Shown: in pieces, positions 23,136 through 35,736 of the stretch
Numbering within the stretch: position 1 is the first letter of the stretch
Layout: the number at the start of each line of letters is the position of its first letter
From: Piper betle
Lineage: Eukaryota; Streptophyta; Magnoliopsida; Piperales; Piperaceae
NCBI GenBank assembly: GCA_033002965.1
Contig: JAURVB010009784.1
Span: 1-64,000 of the forward strand
Direction: 5' to 3'
Length of the DNA: 64,000 nt
Program-made: the position numbers and the translations under genes
The notes under the pieces: model-generated
Database searches by the model: none
Seen by the model: only the letters and a program-made list of their open reading frames with translations
Told to the model about the DNA's origin: nothing

Positions 23136-26100
23136 TCCACCCCCTCCCTCACCTTTCCACCATTTCTCCTTCCCTCCTCACCTCCAACCACTTTCTTCTA
23201 CTCTCTTTGGCCATCTTCTTCCTCTTAGGAGCTCTAAGCAACCCCCTCCACGTTCCTTGCATCCTTGGGTGCTAGGCTTTAAGGTTGGATGCCTCAAAAG
23301 ACCTTCCTTGGTCTTCACTCGTTAGCATTAGGTTTGGGCTACCACTATTTCTCGTTGTTTGATAGGTTCAGAACTTTTTTTATCGTGTATATCTGAATGT
23401 TAGGAGAATTTTTAGTACCCATTTATCGTATTTAGAAAAGTAAATAAATAAATATAATTTTTATATTCCATGTAGGTCACTCATATGCACCGTTTCAGTA
23501 TAAAAAACATATCTTGTCATTATGATGTTCCATTTACACAATTCCTATTTTGTTGTACTCACAACATGTAAATCTACAATGTTTATGTTGGGTGTTTTAC
23601 CTTCAATCCATAGAAATTGTATGTATGACGGTAAAAATTAAGGAAAGGTGGTGACGTGGACAGTTATAGTGATGTAAACACTCCTTTCTCCAATTTTTAC
23701 TCTCTGACCTTGTAGGATATGTTTATACACAACATGCCATATTTTTCAAGGTAATTTTATGATTTTTTGGTAAAATTTTAATCCTAATATAACTACTAAT
23801 TAATCATGAACATAACCTATAAGTATGCCATGTATTTCCTAATTGTTATGACTATTAGCATGTCTGTTTTGTGTGGTATTTTAAGCCACGAATTTATAAC
23901 TAATTAAATCTTGTAAAATTATATGATACTGCACTAATTTTCTATTTGAAAGATGTAAATTGTTGGAATGGTTAAAAATCATGTAGGTATGTTTTAGAAG
24001 TGTTTACCACGATAGTGTGAAGATGCTGGGTGAAAACTCTAGTTGTTCACTCCAGTTGTAACTTGCCTTAAAAAAGGTTAACTGTGTTCGATTTTAATAA
24101 AACATGGTCCACACCTTAAACTATGTCTCAGTAGCCTTGTGATCAATTTTGCAACCATTTGAGTAGGCTCCAAATTTTATTTGTAAATTTCAAATTTGTT
24201 AGAGTACAGATAGCTCTAGAAACAACCCATCCAGTGACCCAAATTATAAAATCAACTTAGGCCTATTTACAAAGTAAATTTATCCTAGCTCTTACTCTAC
24301 TCAATCACAGTGTGTTAGCTAACTAGGCCCACTGACCCAAGCCCATTTGGAGTCCTCTAGACCATGAACCAATAGTTACAAAATTGGTGCATAGCATAGG
24401 AACACTGTTACAACACATTAGGGCCGAGCTTAATGGGCCTTGTTCCCCTTGATTGGCCCATTGACCAGCTATCATGGAATTTACCTATGAACCTTAGAGT
24501 ATAAGGGACAACCCATCAAAAATCGTATGGTATGCCCATTCGATTAGAAACCCTAGAACTGATTAAAACCCCCTAAGGGGACATAAAGCCAAAACCTTAA
24601 TTAAGTTACCTAATAAGGTTTAACACTTCACTTAGTACCTCATTAAGTTACTTAAGTGATGTTAAGTGTTGAGCTTGTGTGGAGGCTTTGCCTCGTTTTG
24701 CATGCCAATATTACCTGATTCTTATTTGGTTCCATCTCCATGCTAGGTATTGTTAGTGAGCTCACCGACTAGAATACGGAGCTCTACTCATCCAGGTTCG
24801 TAGGACTCTTTGCTTGATCTTTGCTTGACTCCATTTGTGTTGAACTTAACCGTGTTTTCGACGTACGAGGATATCAGCAGTGCTTTATCGGACCCTTCCG
24901 AAGTCAGGCCATTTAGCCGTGTTTTCTACACATGTTTAATAAAACTACAAAGATGAAACCCCTTGTTAGTTTTCAAACTAATGCTCCAAAAATATATGAT
25001 ACAAGCCTCTTCCTCAAAGTTATTATATAAGTACGCACATTTTTATAGATTTCACGGATAAGAAAGTGAGCGGTATGGAGATATATATGATTCACACTAG
25101 TACTCCTCCAAACCCTGAGGTAGTGCGGTGTATGAGGGTACTGTGTAGCGCAACACATTTTGGAATTTATGGCACTAACTTAACTATTCCTTTTGCCACT
25201 CGAGCACCGTAGCGGGTGTAATATGGTGGATGTGAGGGTGTAAGCATTGTATGTATGAATATGAATATAAATCATGCATACGAGCCAGTACTTGTTTAGG
25301 TATGCTTGGCTACCACCCTGCGCGAGGCAATTCTGAAGTTTCTTAAGTTTTTGTGGGTAGTTGAATACCCATTTGCCAGTTTGTTATTTTGCCGGTAGTT
25401 ATTTTGACCGTTAATCAAATTCTTTTAATTACTGACATGGTTTTCTATTATATGTAGGTGAGGTTTGCTGGCATTGTCCAGCTTAGGTGCGTGGATTAGA
25501 CGGCTCAGTTGGCAATGGTGGCAGGGGCCCTGTGTTATGTTGTTTGCTTTAAACCAAGCATTTTGTGTATGACTATAAGACGGGCGTATGCCCAACTATG
25601 GGAACCTTGTGTGATTAAGATGTATGCTATGATGGGTTCTACTAGTATGTTTTAACTTTATATTATTATATTTTGCTATGGAGTTATAATACTTTGGGCC
25701 AAGGCTAACCATTGTCTACAAGGTATATAACCCCAGAGTCCTAGAACAAGACTAGGGGCTAAGTCAGGTACATGAAACATATTTGGCTGCAACTGTTTGT
25801 GTGTTAGAGTAATGTGGGTGGAGGAGCTTACGATTCACACTACTCGAAGACCCACGTGAAGACCTGGTATTAGGGTTTGATGCCTTGATACTTGATGATG
25901 CTGTGTAATTCTCTGACGATTTAATTATTGCTCACGTAGGGTATATGGAACAGGTAACCTTGACCCTTGTTTAGATACCTGCATCATCTTCATGCAACTA
26001 ATAAGAAGACCTAAGCCAATCACTTGAACTAAGTGGTAAGAATATGATACACACAACATCATGCAACAGTATGCAACATCAAAGTTGTAGCGGGGGTGTG

Positions 26101-26370
26101 CTTCTTCTACAGTTGGGAGTGATCATCACATTTTATAGTCACTGCACATAGCCATCTGGATAGTCTACCTCTGTTATGAGTAGGGGTGTTCATATAGGAA
26201 TCCTTTGAGTCTAAGATCTGCCTTTATAGTAAGAACTTTGCACACATTCTATCAAAACGGAGGGTTGATATCTGCTTCTGTAATGTCTACATGTGATAGC
26301 CCAACGAGTAACTTCCAAATTATAATATCACAAGTCGGTCTGTCACTTCAGGCCGAATTGGGGTGTTACA

Positions 26371-26386
26371 ACTTGGTATTAGAGCT
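26371..26386 (+). other. Primer-binding site of the G element
   Basis: ACTTGGTATTAGAGCT follows the LTR end. It is one base off the TGGTATCAGAGC core complementary to initiator-Met tRNA. Confidence 0.75.
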
Positions 26387-26688
26387 AATCTCTTGGCAAG
26401 GCGGCAAATTTTTGGGATGTGTGTGTTGTACATGCATGCTGTATGATATGCCTGCATGATATGTTGTATGCCTGCATGTTGTATGTGGTTGTTCTATTTA
26501 AAGACCCCCCACCACCCTGTGCCGATCCATAGCCTAGCTAGCAGGTATGTCTTTGCGTGTGTTTTCGCTAACCTCCTTTTGTTGTTTCCCACAGTTAGTT
26601 TGTGTTTGGCAGTTTGTGAGCCGTAGTTTGCAAGCAGTCTATGTCACTTAGGTTGTGGTTAGTGTTAGTAGTTATATCTGGGCAAATG

Positions 26689-27785
26689 GGAGGAGGACGC
26701 CGAGGTAGACCGCCGCTATGACGTAATCCTTCCCCTAACAGGAGATTCCCATCACCTGTATAGGAGCCGGTAGCAAATCCTCAGACACAGCTAATTACGG
26801 TTCTGCCAGAGGAGCAACAAGCCCTAAGGGTAGAGTAGATGAGAGCCATGGAGGACCAGCAACGTTCCTGTGAGGAGATAACCCCATTGTTGGATACAGT
26901 CCAGAAGATGGCCATGGCTGTGGCCAGACTAGAGAAGAGGCCAACAAGTGAAGAGAGGCCTACCAAGGCCTTTGAGTTGAAGCGAGTACCACCACCGCCA
27001 CTGCTACCAACTAAGTATCCCCATATTCCACTTGTCCAACCGGCTGTAGATCTGTATGATATCCCAACCCCGGGGATGCTAGTGGGAGTCGGTCGGTACC
27101 CATATTCCACTTGTCCACTCATCATTTTGTTGTTGGAGAGGACTCAGTCAATCGGTACCCTGAGTAGCCAATCACTCTAGGGAGTGTTGGGATGTTGAGC
27201 ACTTCTTCAAGAATGGGGAATATCGATTCTATGGGAGCAAGAATCCCGAGGTCACATTGGAGTGGATTGACATGGCTAGATCAGTATTGGTACACTTGGG
27301 GTGTCCCCTGGAGCTATGGGTGTGCATAGCCACTAGGCCTATGCAGAGTATGGGTAGACTTTGGTGGGACTCTGCCCACACAGCCTTTCTAGAGGGCAGG
27401 GCCTTAAGTATTTTACATGGGATGAGTTTAGGGAGGTCTTCTACTCCCAGTACTTCTCCGCCACTATCAGGGGAATAAAGAAGATGAAGTTTCTCTCCTT
27501 AAGGCAGCAGGAGGGTATGCCCATAGCAGAGTACCAGTCCACATTTTTTATGCTAGAGAGGTTTGCCCCAGGTAACTTCTAATCAGAGAAGGAGAGGGCT
27601 GCCCAGTTTGAATTGGGATTGCACATTTGTTTGCGAGCGGTTGTGGCGACATTCTCCTATGTGACCCTTGTAGAAGAAATGATGAGGGCACTAGAGAGAG
27701 AGAGCATGCCCATGACTCACACCATTAGGCCAAGGGCGCTGCACCATCTGGCAATAAGGGGCAAAAGAACAAGGCACAAGATTAG
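26689..27785 (+). pseudogene. Ty3/gypsy gag remnant of the G element
   Basis: The likely start is ATG at 26689, giving a basic N-terminus (GGGRRGRPP) before an in-frame stop. A helical linker with MRAMEDQQRSCEE follows at 26839. The capsid domain (Retrotrans_gag family) begins near 27190 as DVEHFFKNGEYRFYG. It continues with GRLWWDSAHTAFLEG and, after a frameshift near 27405, WDEFREVFYSQYF and AEYQSTFFMLERFAPG, with a stop at 27580. The tail reads FELGLHICLR. The order and motifs are those of gypsy capsids. At least three disruptions make it non-functional. No zinc knuckle, protease or polymerase follows. Confidence 0.8.
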
Positions 27786-27947
27786 TGGGGCCCATATAGG
27801 AATCCTTTAAGTGTAAGATTTGCCTTTGTAGTATGAACTATGAACGCATTCTATGAAAACCAAACGTGGAGTCCATCTTAAGCATCCATGGAGGGTTGAT
27901 ATCCGCTTCCGTAAAGTTTACATGTGATAGCCCAACGAGCTAGTGCC
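27786..27947 (+). repeat. 3' LTR fragment of the G element
   Basis: 'CATATAGGAATCCTTT' and 'GTTTACATGTGATAGCCC' repeat positions 26190-26310 of the 5' LTR. It ends at 'CAACGAG' and joins reverse B LTR sequence. Confidence 0.75.
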
Positions 27948-29239
27948 ACAAATTTAGGAAATGTGCTATGTTATACAGTACCCTCATACACCACACTACC
28001 TTAGGGTTTGAAGGAGTACTAGTGTGGTCCATACATGTCTCCATACTGCTCACTCTCTTATTCATGAAATCCTTAAAAATGTGTGTGCTTATATAATAGG
28101 TTTAGGGAAGAGGCTTATATTTCTATAGCTTTAGTTTGAAAACCAATAGGGGATCTCATCCTTGAAGTTTTATTAAACATGGGTAGAAACACAGCTAAAT
28201 GCTCCAACATCAAAGAGATCCGATAAAACACCACTGATGTAGTCCTACGTCTAAAACACGATTAAACTCTACACGCATGGAGTCAAGCAGAGAGGGAGAG
28301 TCCTACAAATTTGTGGTCCAAGCTCGAAGCACATCGACGCATCTACGGCGTGCTCGGACTCCGTAACCTACATCGAAACCCACTGCTAAGTAAAATACCG
28401 ATGTCTCTATATGATGCATGCTCATGGTATGTGCTCACATCATCAATACATCACAATAAAGAAAACAACACTAACAAACCTATAATAAACATGTGGCATG
28501 CAAATTAAGAAATAATAATAATAATAAATAAATAAATAAATAAATAAATGCCCTCATAGATAATTAGACAAACAATAAATACATGAACATATAAATAAAA
28601 AGGTATACCCAAGTAAATATTATATATACTCGTGTTAGTAAACATATAAATAATTAAAAAATAAATAATAATTCAAAAAGAAATAAATAAACAAATTGTT
28701 AATACTCATAAATTATGAATAATAATATCATAGTTATACAATACAAGAATACATGATTAAATACAAATTAATAATAACACACACGTGAACGAACAAATAT
28801 ATAAATAAATAAATACACACACACAGTTTAGTAAACATAAATAAGACTAATATTAATAAGTAAATATATCTTTAATAATAATAAGTAATCATATAAACAT
28901 GCATTATAATCAATAAATAAACGAATAATACCAAATGAATAATGATAAATAAATAAGTAAGTAAATAAAACAATAAATAAAGAAAATAATCATATAATCT
29001 AAATATTCTAAATCATGTGAATATGAATCTAAATTAATACAGGGGTTTTCGAATTACTAAAAATGGTCAAAAAATAGCTAAAAACGGCTTAAAATGAGCT
29101 AAACCTAACCAAACTGAACTGAACCAGACCAAACCAAACTGAACCAGCGGTCTAGGTTAACCGGAAAATGGGCCAAGTTAACTAGGCGGATATGATGGAC
29201 ATGAAGTCGAACACAGATAGGCACATTTGGGCACAGCTA
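27948..29239 (-). repeat. Reverse B-family LTR, second part
   Basis: It continues the LTR broken at 22601. 'AGTACCCTCATACACCACAC' is the reverse of 19770-19800, and the AATAAAAC block follows reversed near 28165. 28500-29040 is the reverse of the TTATTTA-rich part, with an (AATA)n run at 28508-28550. 29050-29235 is an 'AACTGAACC'-rich part matching the reverse of about 39480-39620. No gene is present. Confidence 0.75.
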
Positions 29240-29436
29240 GGCCAGTGTTGGTGAATCGGCCAATTCCACTCTGAATCGGCTGATTTAAATCAGATCGGGA
29301 GCGATCCAATCCGATTTAGGCATTAAATCGTTGGGCATCGAATCGGTCTCAAAATCGGCCAATTTAACTTGATTTCGACCGATTCGGAATCGAGGTAAAT
29401 CGGAAAAATCAGTTTTATGGGTAAATGACTAAAATA
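29240..29436 (+). repeat. Fragment of the hairpin repeat E
   Basis: It matches the left part of the repeat at 61225-62137: GAATCGGC and GATTTAAATC blocks, then 'ATGACTAAAATACC' where the other copy has 'TTACTAAAATACC'. It stops there and joins C-element pol sequence at 'CTTTGGGCC'. One end shows no clear boundary, so this is a truncated copy. Confidence 0.65.
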
Positions 29437-30789
29437 CCTTTGGGCCATGTCAGCAGAAATGGTAGCTACCAACCCGGTGGAGCAACTAACAGCCTTACTA
29501 GCAAATTTGGTTGTTTCCAATGATTTAGTTGATCGTGTTAAGCTAGCACAAATGGGTGATGAGGAGCTGAATAAAATGTTGGACAAGATTCCTGACATTG
29601 TAGCTGATTCAAATAGTGTGATAAGAATTAGAGGAAGGTTGTGTGTACCCAAGGATAATGCACTAAGGCGGAATATCTTGGAGGAGGCTCATCGCTCAAA
29701 GTTCTCGATACACCTTGGAGTTACTAAAATGTATCAGGATTTTGAGCGAACCTACTGGTGGATTGGGATGAAGAGGGATGTTGTGGATTTTGTCTCTAAG
29801 TGTCAGACTTGCCAACAAATCAAAGCCCAACATCAAGTACCTGGAGGACTATTGCAACCTTCAGAAATACCAACGTAGAAATGGGAGGGTGTCACATGCG
29901 ATTTTATTTCAAAGCTCACAAGAACTCAAAAGAAGCATGACTCCATATGGGTAGTTGTGGACCAACTAACTAAGGTAGCTCACTTCATCCCTACAAAATC
30001 AATGAGAATGGCGGAATACCTGGCAGGATATCAAGCCAATATAGGGATGGCACCATTTGAAGCCTTATATGGTAGGCCCTGTAGATCTCCATCGTGCTGG
30101 CTAGAGTCTACTGAAGGAGTTATAGTCGGGCTAGAGATGGTGAGGGAAGCAACTCAAAAGGTGAAACTCATTCAACAAAGACTTAAGGTAGCTCAGGATC
30201 GACAAAAGAGTTATGTTGATACCCAAAGGAAGGACCTAGAGTTCCAAATTGGGGAGTTTGTGTACCTAAAGATATCTCCTACGCAAGGGGTGATCATATT
30301 TAAAATATCAGGGAAGTTGAAGCCAAGATTCATAAGACTGTTTCCAATCCTGGATCAAGTTGGGAAATGTTCATATAGATTAGCATGGCCACCAAGCCTA
30401 GCTGGAGTACACAATGTTTTCCATGTGTCAATGCTAAAGAAGTATGTACGGGATGAGGATCATATCATCACAAATTTTGAAGACTTAGAGCTACAATCAA
30501 ATTTAACCTACGAGGAAAAGTCGATCCGCATCCTAGCAAGAGAAATTAAAACACTCAAGAACAAGGAAATTTCCTTTGGTAATAGTATTTGGAAAAATTA
30601 GGGGTCAGAGGAAGCTACATGGGAGACTGAACAAGAAATGGCAAGGAAATACCCTACCTGTTTGTGGAATAGGAGTTTTATATTTGTAGTGGCATGAACT
30701 GATCCCGAACAAATAAATAAAGTTAATCATAATTGTTCTATTGCCTGTTATGATATTTCGGGGATGAAATATTTCCAAGTTGGGGAGAT
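29437..30789 (+). pseudogene. C-element integrase remnant (pol 3' part)
   Basis: Integrase joins retrotransposon cDNA to the genome. The frame 29447-29878 has the N-terminal zinc-binding domain (HRSKFSIHLGV, then CQTCQQIK) and ends at TAG 29876-29878, where the family consensus has Trp. The next part begins the catalytic core (DSIWVVVDQLTKVAHFIPTK). At 'EYLAG' the sequence jumps to 'YQANIGMAPFEALYGRPC', losing most of the core including the second Asp and the Glu. The rest (29957-30601) is the C-terminal region with [16 protein letters not shown] and a chromodomain-like tail, with a stop before 'GSEEATWETE'. Everything upstream of integrase is missing. Confidence 0.9.
30777..30789 (+). other. 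Polypurine tract of the C element
   Basis: AAGTTGGGGAGAT precedes TGTAAAGCCCG and identifies the start of the 3' LTR. Confidence 0.8.
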
Positions 30790-32534
30790 TGTAAAGCCCG
30801 TGGGAAAAAAAAAAGGTCGCGAATGCGGTCCAGGAAGGACCGAACGTGTTATATCCAATACCCGGTTAATTAAAATATTTTAAGATTTATCCGGTTACCC
30901 GGTTAAATGAAATATGGGTGTTTTCACATACCCTAGCCATCATTTCATTTTATTTTATGAAGTACGTCCTCCACCCTAGCCTTCATTCGCATTTTCTTCT
31001 CCTCTTTATTACCGGCGTGTCTTCTTCCCTACTTATGTATTCTTCCTATCTCCCTCTTCTTAATTTTCTTGCATGCCTATTTTAATTTGATAATCAGCTT
31101 TATAATCGTGAGGATTAAAGTTTAAAATCAACAAGAAAGAAACTAAACATGACTGTTGGCCGACGAGTCCCCTATTTCGGCGAGATGGGCAAGCACAAGC
31201 AAAGTTTCGTCGGGAATCAGTGACGACGGTCATTCCAACGTCAGAAGATGATCTTACTCTCTTCATCGATTAGTGTAGCGTCAATCTCACGTCATTGGAT
31301 GCGGGCCTGGGGTGGTAAATGGCCAAAAACAGAGGACGGCGGCAAAAACAGAAACGACGGCGGTGGGTGAAGAAATCTGGGCGTCCTGGGTGGCGACGGG
31401 CTCCAATCTGGCCGGGGAAGGCCTATAGGTGGTCGAGGGTGTCGAGACGACCACCCAATTGATGCAGAGACGCTCGCTGGTGGTGGAATCAGCGACGTGA
31501 GTGCACCGCTAGGTAGGCGATGCAGGCATCGCCGCGGGTGGAAGGCGGCTGGAGTTGGCTGGGCCGACACTACAACGGCATGGCAGGGCTGGGCGGCGAC
31601 GATTGACGGCGGCCAAAGACGATTGCCGGCGGCGGCTGCTACCGGGAACAGGGGATGGCGCCTGGGAAGAAGAAGAAGAAGAAAATTACCTTGGGTGACA
31701 AACTTGTAAATAATGCTTGACTCGACACAGCTTACGTTAAATAATAATTCAAACTCGTAAATGACACATGACTCGATACCGACTCAAGTTAAAAATAGTA
31801 CGAACACGTACTAAATCTTTAAAATAATTATTTTAATGGGTTATGGATTAAAGTTACTAAATTAATTAATTATTGTACAAAATCGCCACGAGTAATAAAA
31901 AACAGAAATGATAAAAGGTCAATAATTAATCGGCACAACAAGCGATTAACTTAAATCGGATGGTTGTAAGTAATTAATAAAATAAAGATTTTACCTTTAC
32001 CATATTAATTTAATATTAGGTAAATAAAGTGATTATTTTAATAACGAGTCAGTAATGTAGAAAATAGGTTATTAAACTATAGTCGGGTAGAAATCACTCG
32101 CGTCGAACCTAAATAGCATAATGAAAATAAATAATGTTCGAAACTTTATAAAGTCGAATAAATTAAAATAATTGTATTAATAATATTTATGAATTAAAAT
32201 AATACAAATTATTTTAAATAATTTGATTGACTAACTTAATTAATTAAATTGCTGTAAATAATTGTAATGATTAAAAATTATAACCGTCAACTAAATCATC
32301 AAGATCGGGGTTAAGTAATTATCACCGCAAAGGAAAATTAAATACTTGTTTATTAGTAATAATTATTTTATCAACTATAGGTATTAATTATGATTTAGAT
32401 AATTAATTTAAAATGTAAAGTATGACTTAAATGATTATATCACATGAATAATTAATTATCTCACTAGATTTGTTGAGAATTTAATATTTAATATTTTTGA
32501 ATTGTTACATGATATGCTGTAAAAATTTTAATAA

Positions 32535-32536
<2 letters not shown>

Positions 32537-32574
<38 letters not shown>
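32537..32574. repeat. (AT)n microsatellite
   Basis: A pure alternating AT run lies inside LTR Cc. Similar runs sit at 40850-40877, 43410-43448 and 49399-49437. Confidence 0.9.
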
Positions 32575-32578
<4 letters not shown>

Positions 32579-33027
32579 TAGATATTTAGTTGCATGCATT
32601 TCTACTCGAATAAAATTATACTTATGTATAATTTTATATTCTCGTTGAGATTAGGATCATTGGTCACAGCTGTGAGTTCGAAATATCAAGGTCCATATAA
32701 TCATTTGAAATGTTGTACTTTCCCTTGTTGGCAGCCCTAGTTGGCCTGAGCCCAGATTCGACCACCATGCGCTGTAACGCAATCGGGGTCAAGGAATTGA
32801 CTCAGTCCGACACGGGGCCGCACCTTTAAAATTAATATGTGTGTCATATAATTATTTGAAATGTTGTATTATCCGTATAATTATTTGAAATGTTGTATTG
32901 TCCGTATAATTATTTGAAATGTTATATTTTCCCAAACTGGAATAATTATATAAAATGTTGTATTTCCCCAAACTGGTATAACTATATGAAATGTTGTATT
33001 TTCCCAAACCGGTAGCCTTGTCGGTAC

Positions 33028-33475
33028 TATTCTCAGAATGAACTAGGAGACCACGACTAATCTCAAAATGAATTAGGAGACCACCTAATCTCAGAATGAG
33101 CTGGGAGACAATTTATAATCTCAGAATGAACTGGGAGACCATGACTAATTTCAAAATGAATTGGGAGACCACCTAATCTCAGAAATGATCTGGGAGACAA
33201 TTTCTAATCTCAGAATGAACTGGAGACCATGACTAATCTCAAAATTTATTGGGAGACCACTTAATCTCAAAATGAGTTGGGAGACAATTTCTAATCTCAG
33301 AATGAACTAGGAGACCATGACTAATCTCAAAATGAATTGGGAGACCAACTAATCTCAGAATGAGGTTGGAGACGATTTCTAATCTCAGAATGAGCTGGGA
33401 GATGACTTTTACTAATCTCATAATGACTTGAGAGACAAATTACTAATCTCAGAATGACCTAAGAGATAATTACTA
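33028..33475 (+). repeat. ~27-bp tandem repeat array in LTR Cc
   Basis: About sixteen units of 'AATCTCAGAATGAACTGGGA' type. It is the same unit as in the Cb array, seen on the sense strand of this LTR. Confidence 0.9.
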
Positions 33476-33951
33476 AAGACTTGTGTAATAAGAATAATAA
33501 TAATGAGTGAAATGATAATAGGGATTATATTGACTTGTTTCATTTAATTATGAGGCTTAGTGGTTTTATCACTAATGTGGAATTGCCTCCGTAGGTGACT
33601 AGCATTGGACTGAACAATAGAAGTATGGTTGGTGGTTCTTTTACCAACATAGGTATGGTGAATAGATAATAAAAATTGGACTTCCTTATTATTCTCTTGT
33701 GTTATAAATGTGGCTATGGGAAACGGTCCGGGACTGTGGGATAGTTATTTTATATTCTAGAGAACATGATTTATTGTTATGATTTATATTATATGTTACG
33801 AGACTTATTCACCATATTTTAATTCATGTTATGATTTATATTATATGTTGCGAGACTTATTTACTGTATTTAAATTCATGTTCTTGAATGCTAAATTTAC
33901 ATTAACTATATTTTTAAGTAACACCCAGTCCGGTTCGGGCGGGTCGTTACA

Positions 33952-35736
33952 CCCCTGATGGTCTCTTTGGATGCTGGGTCTAAGGGATGATCTCGCCATG
34001 TCCCTGGTTTCCGGTGGGTGGCAGAATTTCAAGAATGGGGATAATGGACAACACTGTGAGGGATTCCAGACATCCATACCCGTTTGCCAGCCAAGGCTCA
34101 CGCCGTGCATGCTCATAGCGCTTGGCCTTGACGTTGGGTTGTCGTGCAGGGAGAAGGGGAGAGTTCTCGGCGGTGCAGCTGGCCGGGCAGGAGTTCAACT
34201 TGCAGTCCCGGCAGTGCTACTCTCCAGGCATCGCGCACCTTTGTGCAGAACAGAGTTTGACATGGATAGTTGGTGTAAAGCACAAGCTTTATGCTTCCAA
34301 TTGGATGGGTAGGATGTGATCTAGTTTGGGATTGAAGAAGAAGACATTGGGTCCGGTTTTTGGTGCAAAGAAGAAGGTAGGAGAAAAGAATGGCATCGGG
34401 GAAGAAGAAGAAGAAAAAGAAGACTCCTTATGGTGGCAAACTTGTAAATACTACTTGACTCGACGCAACTTGAGTTAAAAATAATATTAACCCGTAATAA
34501 ATCTTTAAAAATTATTATTTCTAATGGGCTATGGGTTAAAGTTACTAAACTAAATAATTATTGTACAAAATCGCCATAACTAATAAAAATATTTTAATGA
34601 TAAACGGTCGATAATTAATCGGCGTACTCCAAGCGATTAATTTAAATCGGATGGTTATAAGTGATTAATAAAATAAAGATTTCACATTTACCATATTAAA
34701 TTGAATATTAGGTAAATAAAGTGATTATTTTAATACTGAGTCATTAAGGTAGAAAATGGGTTATTAAACTATAATCGTGTAAAAGTCACAAGTGTTGAAC
34801 CTAAAATTATACTTATGTATAATTTTATTTTCTCATTCAAATTAGGATCGTTGGTCATAGTTGCAGGTTCACTTACGAACTATCCAGGCCCGTATAATTA
34901 TTTAAAATGTTATATTTTCCCCTGTTGGCAGCCCTAGTCGGCCTGAGCCCAAATTCGACCACCATGCACCGAGTACAACCAGGGTCAAGGAATTAACTCA
35001 GTCTGACACGAGACCTATCCCTTTAAAATTACTATGTGAGAGTCTTCGTCGACTTGAGTATCTGACCACTATGCGCTGGAACGCAACCTGAGTTTTCAGC
35101 ACAAGGCAGCACCCCCTGATAGATTAAACACCTGCCCCCATGCCAAAAGGGGTGACAGGGCGCAGTGGCGTAAGAAGGCTCATTATACACTTGTGATACC
35201 TAAAGGATGAGTAAATGGCAAATATCGGTAATTACAAGCCGAGGGGCACGTTGTGTGTGTGCGCATGTATGGGATGGTAGCTAGATGGGGTGGCCACCCC
35301 TCCCAGCATATTAAGAGCTCAGCATAGGCTCATAACAACTAAAAGTCTCTTGAAATGATAATTGGGATTATATTGACTTGTTTTATTTAATTATGCGACT
35401 TAGTGGTTTTATCACTAACATGGAATTGCCTCCGCAGGTAAGCAATTTTGTACTGATGACTAAGAGTGTGTTGGTGAATCTTTTATCAACCCAGGTTTGG
35501 TGAATTGATAATAAATTGGACTTCCTTTTTATTCTCTTGTGTTATAATTGTGGCTATAGGAAATGGTCCAAGACTATGGGTTGTTATTTTATATATTGTC
35601 ACATGCTATTAGACCATGATTTATTGCTCGTATCAGAATTCATGTTCTTGATTTATGTTCTTGAAGTTATGTTTACATCATGTAACATCAATTATATTTT
35701 AAGTAACACCCAGGCCGGTTCGGATGGGTCGTTACA
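33952..35736 (+). repeat. C-family LTR (Cd), 5' truncated and internally deleted
   Basis: It starts abruptly at 'CCCCTGATGG', matching LTR Ca from about 10370, and ends GGGTCGTTACA. The U3 part is missing. The AT-rich middle is shortened (jump near 34795). Between conserved blocks 2 (34920-35015) and 1 (35380-35600) there is a unique ~300-bp segment instead of tandem repeats. Confidence 0.75.

Larger units (their letters stand above)
22602..26370 (+). repeat. 5' LTR of the G element (~3.8 kb)
   Basis: It starts TGTAAAACCAGGCTG and ends GGGTGTTACA. In order it has short tandem repeats (22975-23105), a TATA box at 23129-23135, a pyrimidine-rich leader, an AT-rich body, and from about 24745 the block shared with B and D LTRs ('GCTTTATCGGACCC', AATAAAACTAC, 'GATGAAACCCC'). 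138-1262 is a second copy of its 3' third. LTRs this long are typical of the Tekay/Del group of plant chromoviruses, to which I tentatively assign it. Confidence 0.75.
22602..27947 (+). mobile_element. G element (Ty3/gypsy) inserted in a reverse B LTR
   Basis: A long 5' LTR (22602-26370), an initiator-Met-type primer site and a gag remnant are followed directly by a 160-bp piece of the 3' LTR. All of pol is missing. The reverse B LTR breaks at 'GGTTAA' (22601) and resumes at 'TAGTGCC' (27948), so the element went into that LTR. The right end was later lost, taking any target duplication with it. Confidence 0.75.
30790..33951 (+). repeat. C-family 3' LTR (Cc)
   Basis: It starts TGTAAAGCCCGTGGG and ends GGGCGGGTCGTTACA, about 3.2 kb. 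Contents in order: CCGGTTAA motifs (30861-30905), a decayed TATA region near 30955, a GC-rich leader (31150-31680), the GACTCGA motif (31720-31790), an AT-rich part, an (AT)n run at 32537-32574, conserved block 2 (32700-32825), a tandem array (33028-33475) and conserved block 1 (33550-33760). It follows the pol remnant in the right place, so it is a true 3' LTR. Confidence 0.85.
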
